This document shows positions 58,751 to 64,000 of a stretch of DNA of 64,000 nucleotides, piece by piece. The position numbers and the translations under genes were made by a program. The stretch comes from JACTOJ01 sp032335695 (GTDB taxonomy: Bacteria > Bacillota > Clostridia > Clostridiales > Clostridiaceae), in assembly GCF_032335695.1 (NCBI RefSeq), contig NZ_JACTOJ010000010.1:62001-126000 (forward strand). Direction: 5' to 3'. Each line of letters starts with the position of its first letter. Position 1 is the stretch's first letter. The notes beneath the pieces are model-generated. The model worked only from the letters and a program-made list of their open reading frames with translations. It searched no databases and had not been told where the DNA came from.

Positions 58751-60108
58751 ATATGACACCAAAAGAACACTATGAAAGAAAAGCTCTGGTTATAAATCCA
58801 GCAAAAACTTGTCAGCCTATAGGTGCTATGTATGCAGCTTTAGGAATACACGGTTGTCTTCCTCATAGCCATGGCTCACAAGGCTGCTGCTCTTTTCATA
58901 GAATGCAGCTTACAAGACATTTTAAAGAACCTATAATGGCATCTACAAGTTCATTTACTGAAGGTGCTTCTGTATTTGGAGGAGGATCAAATTTAAAAAC
59001 TGCGGTTAAAAATATATTTACTATATATGATCCTGAAATAATAGCGGTTCACACCACCTGCCTTTCTGAAACTATAGGAGATGATCTTCCAACATATATT
59101 TCTCAATGCGAAATACCTGAAGGAAAGTATGTGATTCATGCAAATACTCCTAGTTATGTAGGATCTCATATTACAGGTTTTTCTAACATGGTGAAAGGAA
59201 TGGTAAACTATCTTTCTAAAAATACTGGCACTGCAAATGGAAAATTAAATGTTATACCAGGTTTCGTAAGCCCTGGAGATATGCGAGAAATAAAAAAGTT
59301 AATGAATTTAATGAATATACCTTTTATTATGCTACCAGATACTAGCGGAGTAGTGGATACACCTATGACCGGAAGTCATGATATGTATCCAGCTGGAGGA
59401 ACTAAAGTAGAGGATATTAAGGATACAGGAAATTCTAAGTGCACTTTAGCTCTAGGCAGCTTTTCATCAGAGGCAGCTGCAATACAGCTTGAGAAAAAGT
59501 GCAAAGTTCCATATGAGGGACTGAATATTCCTATAGGAATAGAAGCCACTGATAGATTTATGAACAAGCTGGTAGAAATAACCGGGAAAGAAGTTCCCTA
59601 CGAAATTGAAGAAGAAAGAGGACAATTAGTTGATTTAATGTTGGACTGCCATCAATATCTGTATGGTACTACTGTGGCAATCGCTGGTGACCCGGATACT
59701 GTTATAAGCTTAGTAGAATTTACTCTAAGTCTTGGAATGCATCCTAAGTATGTAATAACAGGAACTCCTGGAGAGGCATTTACAACTACTATAAAAGATA
59801 TGCTTATAAAAGCTGATATTAAAGATTGCATTGTTAAAAATCCAACCGATACCTTTGAGCTTCATCAATGGTTAAAAAATGAAAAGGTTGATTTATTAGT
59901 AGGCAATTCTCATCTAAAGCATATTGCTAAAGCCGAGGATATTCCTCTAATAAGATTTGGATTTCCTATAATGGACAGGTACGCTCATCAGTATTTCCCT
60001 TTTACAGGCTATAAAGGCGGTATAAGGATAGTTGAGATGTTTATTAATGCAATATTGGAAAGAAAAGAAAGAGACACTCCAGATGAAGATTTTGAATTAG
60101 TATATTAA
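58744..60108 (+). CDS. nifK: Nitrogenase MoFe protein beta chain
   Basis: A 454-residue beta subunit, lacking about 50 N-terminal residues found in Azotobacter, as in C. pasteurianum. The missing piece is balanced by the NifD insertion. P-cluster ligands are Cys23 (PAKTCQPIGA), Cys48 (HGSQGCCSFHR) and Cys106 (HTTCLSETIGDD). The start lies inside the end of nifD. A strong hairpin follows the stop before nifE. Confidence 0.97.
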   Translation: MLDMTPKEHYERKALVINPAKTCQPIGAMYAALGIHGCLPHSHGSQGCCSFHRMQLTRHFKEPIMASTSSFTEGASVFGGGSNLKTAVKNIFTIYDPEIIAVHTTCLSETIGDDLPTYISQCEIPEGKYVIHANTPSYVGSHITGFSNMVKGMVNYLSKNTGTANGKLNVIPGFVSPGDMREIKKLMNLMNIPFIMLPDTSGVVDTPMTGSHDMYPAGGTKVEDIKDTGNSKCTLALGSFSSEAAAIQLEKKCKVPYEGLNIPIGIEATDRFMNKLVEITGKEVPYEIEEERGQLVDLMLDCHQYLYGTTVAIAGDPDTVISLVEFTLSLGMHPKYVITGTPGEAFTTTIKDMLIKADIKDCIVKNPTDTFELHQWLKNEKVDLLVGNSHLKHIAKAEDIPLIRFGFPIMDRYAHQYFPFTGYKGGIRIVEMFINAILERKERDTPDEDFELVY

Positions 60109-60114
60109 AAATTA

Positions 60115-60147
60115 TTAAGGGATTTCACTTTTTAGTGAATCCCTTAA
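60115..60147 (+). promoter_or_regulatory. Intercistronic hairpin between nifK and nifE
   Basis: TTAAGGGATTTCAC pairs with GTGAATCCCTTAA, a 13-bp stem with one bulged T and a loop of about five bases. There is no T-tract after it, so it should not be a full terminator. Its position separates the structural genes from the cofactor-assembly genes. Confidence 0.75.
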
Positions 60148-60175
60148 GTATTAAATTGTGATGGGAGTGAAGAGT

Positions 60176-61561
60176 ATGGCAATTAGTGATATAGATGTTT
60201 TGATTGAAGAGAGGGAAAAGTCTATATTTTGTAATCATAAAAATAAAAAAGATAATTTTGAATGTGATAAGGAAAGTGTGTCTGGTACTGTAAGTCAAAG
60301 AGCATGTGTATACTGTGGAGCTAGAGTCGTGCTAAATCCCATAACTGATGCCTATCATATAGTTCACGGTCCCATAGGTTGTGCCAGCTACACTTGGGAT
60401 ATAAGAGGAAGTCTTAGCTCAGGAGAAGAGATATATAGAAATAGTTTTTCTACGGATTTAAGAGAAACGGATGTAATCTTCGGAGGAGAAAAGAAGTTAA
60501 CCAAAGCTATAGCTGAAATTGCAGAAAAATTTAAACCACCAATTATATTTATTTACTGCACCTGCATAGTAGGAGTAATAGGTGATGATGTAGATGAAGT
60601 TTGTAGACAGGCTGAAAAAAAATTTGGAATCAGAGTTATACCAGTAAAATCTCCTGGGTTTGCAGGACATAAGTCAATGGGATATAAAGCAGCGTGTAAT
60701 GCACTTATTAATTTGATGGGAGATAAAAAGGAAAATTTGGAGGTTTCTAATCAAAGCAAGGGGATTACAGTGAATTATTTAGGTGATTTTAATTTATCAG
60801 GAGAGGTATGGATAATAAAAAATTATTTAAAAGCTATTGGTGTAGATGTTACTGCAACCATAACTGGTGATGCAAAATATGAAGATTTAATAAAGGCTCC
60901 GGAAGCTTCTTTGAATATAGTTCAATGTGCAGGATCTATGACTTATCTAGCTAAGAAGATGGAAGCAAATTATAACATACCTTTTTTAAAAACAAGCTTT
61001 TTTGGTTTGGAGGATACCAGAGAATCACTTTTTGCCATAGCTAATTTTTTTCAGGATGAAGAAATAATGAAGAAAGCTAAAGAATTAGTTAAAAAAAATG
61101 AGGAAGTTATCAATGAGGAATTAAACTATTACAGAAAAAGACTTAAAGGAAAAAAAGCTGCAATATACGTAGGAGGAGGCTTTAAGGCTATATCCCTAAT
61201 AAAACAGTTCAGAGATTTAGGAATGGAAACAGTGCTGGTAGGAACTCAAACTGGCAAAAAAGAAGATTATGATGTAATAAGAAACATAACTGTGGAAGGA
61301 ACTATAATTTTAGATGATACCAACCCTTATGAACTTGAAAAGTTTATGAAGAAAACTAAGGCAGATATACTAGTGGGAGGAGTAAAAGAGAGACCTCTTG
61401 CTTATAAATTGGCAGTAGCATTTTGTGATCATAATCATGAAAGAAAACATCCGCTTTGCGGCTTTATTGGAGCTATTAATTTTGCTAAAGAAGTAGATTT
61501 AAGTGTCAATAGCAATGTTTGGAATATTATTAAGAAGGAGAGAGGTGAATTATATGAGTAG
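60176..61561 (+). CDS. nifE: FeMo-cofactor scaffold subunit NifE
   Basis: A 461-residue NifE, homologous to NifD, forming the scaffold with NifN on which the FeMo cofactor is matured. Cluster-ligand segments are SQRACVYCGARVV, HGPIGCASYTWD and YCTCIVGVIGDD; LNIVQCAGSMTYL corresponds to the cofactor-binding Cys region. I choose ATG 60176, with GGGAGTGA 5 bases upstream; earlier GTG/ATG codons (60158, 60161) overlap or precede that site. It overlaps nifN-B by 8 bases. Confidence 0.95.
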   Translation: MAISDIDVLIEEREKSIFCNHKNKKDNFECDKESVSGTVSQRACVYCGARVVLNPITDAYHIVHGPIGCASYTWDIRGSLSSGEEIYRNSFSTDLRETDVIFGGEKKLTKAIAEIAEKFKPPIIFIYCTCIVGVIGDDVDEVCRQAEKKFGIRVIPVKSPGFAGHKSMGYKAACNALINLMGDKKENLEVSNQSKGITVNYLGDFNLSGEVWIIKNYLKAIGVDVTATITGDAKYEDLIKAPEASLNIVQCAGSMTYLAKKMEANYNIPFLKTSFFGLEDTRESLFAIANFFQDEEIMKKAKELVKKNEEVINEELNYYRKRLKGKKAAIYVGGGFKAISLIKQFRDLGMETVLVGTQTGKKEDYDVIRNITVEGTIILDDTNPYELEKFMKKTKADILVGGVKERPLAYKLAVAFCDHNHERKHPLCGFIGAINFAKEVDLSVNSNVWNIIKKERGELYE

Positions 61562-64000
61562 AAGTTACGTTAATCTTAATGTGAATCCATGCAAAATGTG
61601 TATGCCTTTAGGAGGTGTATTGGCATTTAAAGGAATTGAGAGTTCCATGGTTATACTTCACGGTTCCCAAGGGTGCAGCACTTATATTAGAAGACATATG
61701 GCTGCTCATTATAATGAACCTGTGGATATCGCATCCTCATCTCTAAATGAACAGGGAACGGTTTATGGCGGCGCAGATAATCTTAAAAAGGGAATTATGA
61801 ATATGGCCAAACTATATTCTCCAAAGGTTATAGGCGTTTTAACTACATGCTTAGCAGAAACTATAGGGGAAGATACAAAACGAATAATAGAAGAGCTTAA
61901 GAAAGAGGAGCCTTGGATTAATAATATTGAAATTGTGGCATCTCCCACTCCAGGATATGGCGGAACACAATATGAAGGATATTTCACTGCCTTAAGAGCT
62001 ATAGTAGCAAAAGTTACTACAGATTCTAATAAAAATGTATCAAGTTTAAACAATAAAATAAATGTTATATTACCTCCTTTAAGTCCTGGAGATGTAAGAA
62101 ATATAAAAGAGATTATAGAGGCTTTTACAAATGACTATATTCTTATACCGGATATATCAGAAACCTTGGACGGTCCCTTTGTAAAAGAGTATTCCCGCAT
62201 ACCTGAGGGGGGAACAAAACTTGACCTTATTGCAGAAATGAAAAATTCAAAAGCAACTATAGAAATTTCAAATCCTCTCTCGGATAATATATCACCTGGT
62301 GTATTTTTAAAAGAAAAGTATGAAATTCCTCTCTATCAGATAAGTATTCCTACAGGCATAAAAAATTGTGATAAATTTCTAGAGATACTTTCTATGCTGA
62401 CAGAAATTAAAATTCCAGAAAAGTATTTAAAGGAAAGAGGACGCTTACTAGATGCCATGGTAGATGCACATAAGTATAATGCTGAAGTAAGGGCTATTAT
62501 ATACGGTGAACCTCATTATTGCAGTGCGCTAACAGATGTGGCTTTAGAGAATGGAATGAAGCCATTGGTTGTAGCCAGCGGACAGATTATTGAAATAAAA
62601 AAAGAAGACAAATTTTTTACTATAAAAGATGATCCCATAAATAATATGGAGCTTATAAAAAATCAGGATAAACCTCTGCTTATTGATGATACAGATTTTG
62701 ATACCATTGAAAAGTTAGCAGTAAGCCTTAAGGCAAACATGCTTATAGGTAATTCAGATGGAAGAAGAATAGAAGAAAAACAGGGCGTTTTTTTAGTCAG
62801 AGAAGGCTTTCCTATTCATGATAGGTTAGGTGGGCAAAGAAAGAGAATAACGGGATATAATGGCACTATTGAGTTCATTGATGAAACTTCCAATGGTGTA
62901 TTAGCATATACGGAAAGAACTTATAGAGAAGAAATGTACAATAAATATTATGTGCAGGAGGAAAAGCATATGGAAGAAAATAGTTTTTTTGATAATGAAA
63001 CCATAAAGAAAAAAACTTTAGAGCATCCCTGTTATAATGGCTGTGCTTCTAACATGGCAAGAATGCATTTGCCAGTAGCCCCCAAATGTAATGTAAGCTG
63101 TAATTATTGCAATAGAAAATATGATTGTCCAAATGAGAGCAGACCAGGTGTAACCAGCGAAATATTATCTCCAGAAGAAGCTCTTGAGAAATTTAAAATT
63201 GTTAAAGAGAAAGTTCCTAATTTGAAGGTAGTAGGCATAGCCGGACCTGGAGATGCCTTAGCAAATTTTGAAGCAACCAGTAAAACTTTGAAGCTTATAA
63301 GACAAGCCGATCCTGATATTACTTTTTGTTTATCAACTAACGGATTGATGCTTCCTTTTTATGCTAATGAAATTATTAAATTAGGTGTAACACATGTAAC
63401 TGTAACAATAAATTCCTTAGAGCCAGAGATAGTAGGAAAAGTATATAGAGAAATTAATTATCTAGGACAAAGGTACACAGGAAGAGAAGGTGCTGAAATA
63501 CTAATAAATAATCAGCTTTCAGGTCTTAAATACTTAACTTCTCACGGAATAATATGTAAGGTTAATACGGTGATGGTTAAAGGTATAAATGATGAAAAGA
63601 TACCAGAGCTGGTAAAGGAACTAAAAAAATATGGTATATATATTAACAATATAATGCAAATGATACCTGCTTCAGGAAGCGTATTTGAAAATATGCCTTT
63701 AGTTACGCAAAAAGAACTTAATGATATGAGAAAGAGCTGTGAAGTGGATGTAAAGCAGATGTATCACTGCAGGCAGTGCAGAGCAGATGCTATAGGAACT
63801 CTTTCAGAAGACAGATCTATAGAGTTTAGAATTAAATGCGATAAAAGTGAAGGAATTGCAATAGACAACAAGAAAAATATTGAAGAAGATTTGGTGAAAA
63901 TTGCAATAGTATCTAAAAGTGGTCTTAATATAGATCAACATTTTGGACATGCTGAGGAAGTATATATTTATGTAAGCGGCAGAGAAGGAATAAAATTCCT
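61554..64000 (+). CDS. nifN-B: NifN-NifB(-NifX-like) fusion, 3' end outside window
   Basis: A single open frame of at least 815 residues that runs off the right edge. I translated it through without a stop. Residues 1 to about 460 are NifN (NPCKMCMPLGG, HGSQGCSTYIRRH, TTCLAETIGED), the partner of NifE. From about 473 comes NifB: HPCYNGCASN, the radical-SAM motif with Cys512, Cys516 and Cys519 (CNVSCNYCNRKYDC), GIAGPGDALAN and CRQCRADAIG. It makes the NifB-co precursor cluster. From about 783 a NifX-like cofactor-binding domain begins (IAIVSKSGLNIDQHFGHAEEVYIY). An AGGAGG (62956-62961) and in-frame ATG (62970) mark the NifB start. Confidence 0.95.
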   Translation, partial: MSRSYVNLNVNPCKMCMPLGGVLAFKGIESSMVILHGSQGCSTYIRRHMAAHYNEPVDIASSSLNEQGTVYGGADNLKKGIMNMAKLYSPKVIGVLTTCLAETIGEDTKRIIEELKKEEPWINNIEIVASPTPGYGGTQYEGYFTALRAIVAKVTTDSNKNVSSLNNKINVILPPLSPGDVRNIKEIIEAFTNDYILIPDISETLDGPFVKEYSRIPEGGTKLDLIAEMKNSKATIEISNPLSDNISPGVFLKEKYEIPLYQISIPTGIKNCDKFLEILSMLTEIKIPEKYLKERGRLLDAMVDAHKYNAEVRAIIYGEPHYCSALTDVALENGMKPLVVASGQIIEIKKEDKFFTIKDDPINNMELIKNQDKPLLIDDTDFDTIEKLAVSLKANMLIGNSDGRRIEEKQGVFLVREGFPIHDRLGGQRKRITGYNGTIEFIDETSNGVLAYTERTYREEMYNKYYVQEEKHMEENSFFDNETIKKKTLEHPCYNGCASNMARMHLPVAPKCNVSCNYCNRKYDCPNESRPGVTSEILSPEEALEKFKIVKEKVPNLKVVGIAGPGDALANFEATSKTLKLIRQADPDITFCLSTNGLMLPFYANEIIKLGVTHVTVTINSLEPEIVGKVYREINYLGQRYTGREGAEILINNQLSGLKYLTSHGIICKVNTVMVKGINDEKIPELVKELKKYGIYINNIMQMIPASGSVFENMPLVTQKELNDMRKSCEVDVKQMYHCRQCRADAIGTLSEDRSIEFRIKCDKSEGIAIDNKKNIEEDLVKIAIVSKSGLNIDQHFGHAEEVYIYVSGREGIKF

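Noticed and set aside
61554..64000. Frameshift or missing stop between nifN and nifB (two separate genes)
   Set aside because: I translated the frame codon by codon from 61554 through the junction and found no stop and no shift. The fusion is also known from C. pasteurianum.

Overview
The window is AT-rich, densely coded DNA from a saccharolytic, nitrogen-fixing Clostridium (sensu stricto). The evidence is the base composition, AGGAGG-type ribosome binding sites, several TTG/GTG starts, a nifH-nifI1-nifI2-nifD-nifK-nifE-nifN/B order with a NifN-NifB fusion of the C. pasteurianum type, and a 102-residue thioredoxin-like [2Fe-2S] ferredoxin whose cysteine positions match the C. pasteurianum protein as I recall it. 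The species cannot be fixed from sequence alone. I saw no rRNA, tRNA, CRISPR array, phage or complete insertion sequence.

Layout. 0-10 kb: a secreted GH5 glucanase on the minus strand with a long structured upstream region, a membrane Asp-box protein, a small HTH protein, a rubredoxin-like protein, a DUF1003 protein, a heterodimeric ABC exporter with one degenerate ATPase site, and an orphan PocR-domain histidine kinase. 10.8-19.8 kb: an Lrp-type regulator and then a nine-gene D-amino-acid / 5-oxoproline operon. Its order is D-amino-acid transaminase, the two halves of D-glutamate cyclase, PxpA, alanine racemase, PxpB, PxpC, biotin carrier protein and biotin carboxylase. 20-24.9 kb: a sortase-anchored multi-modular GH13 amylase/pullulanase behind a LacI-type operator, and a cold-shock protein. 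25-28.3 kb: a decayed MATE pump with a shortened MerR regulator, flanked by copies of a short repeat, then an intact MATE pump.

28.7-37.9 kb: a complete galacturonate/glucuronate regulon (uxaC, GPH-family transporter, LacI regulator, uxaB, uxaA, KDPG aldolase, KDG kinase) with paired palindromic operators at three promoters. Together these genes take hexuronate to pyruvate plus glyceraldehyde-3-phosphate. 38-52 kb: a two-component system with a downstream secreted propeller-like protein, a LysR regulator, adenylosuccinate synthetase, a Gfo/Idh oxidoreductase with a divergent WYL regulator, a lipid kinase, a divergent PRPP-synthase-like protein, a 2H phosphoesterase, two very small conserved-looking proteins, and an AraC regulator divergent from a GH113-like mannanase.

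52-64 kb: nitrogen fixation. The [2Fe-2S] ferredoxin, the molybdate transporter modABC on the minus strand, and then the divergent nif operon. The operon encodes the Fe protein, two PII-like nitrogenase regulators, the MoFe protein, the NifE scaffold, and a NifN-NifB-NifX-like fusion that runs off the right edge. Molybdate supply, an electron carrier and nitrogenase are thus co-located.

The most interesting points are the D-glutamate/5-oxoproline operon with its own biotin carboxylase parts, a perfect internal Shine-Dalgarno and in-frame ATG at the NifN/NifB junction, the nifK-nifE hairpin, the operator sets of the uronate regulon, and a roughly 60-bp dispersed inverted-end repeat with at least five copies.
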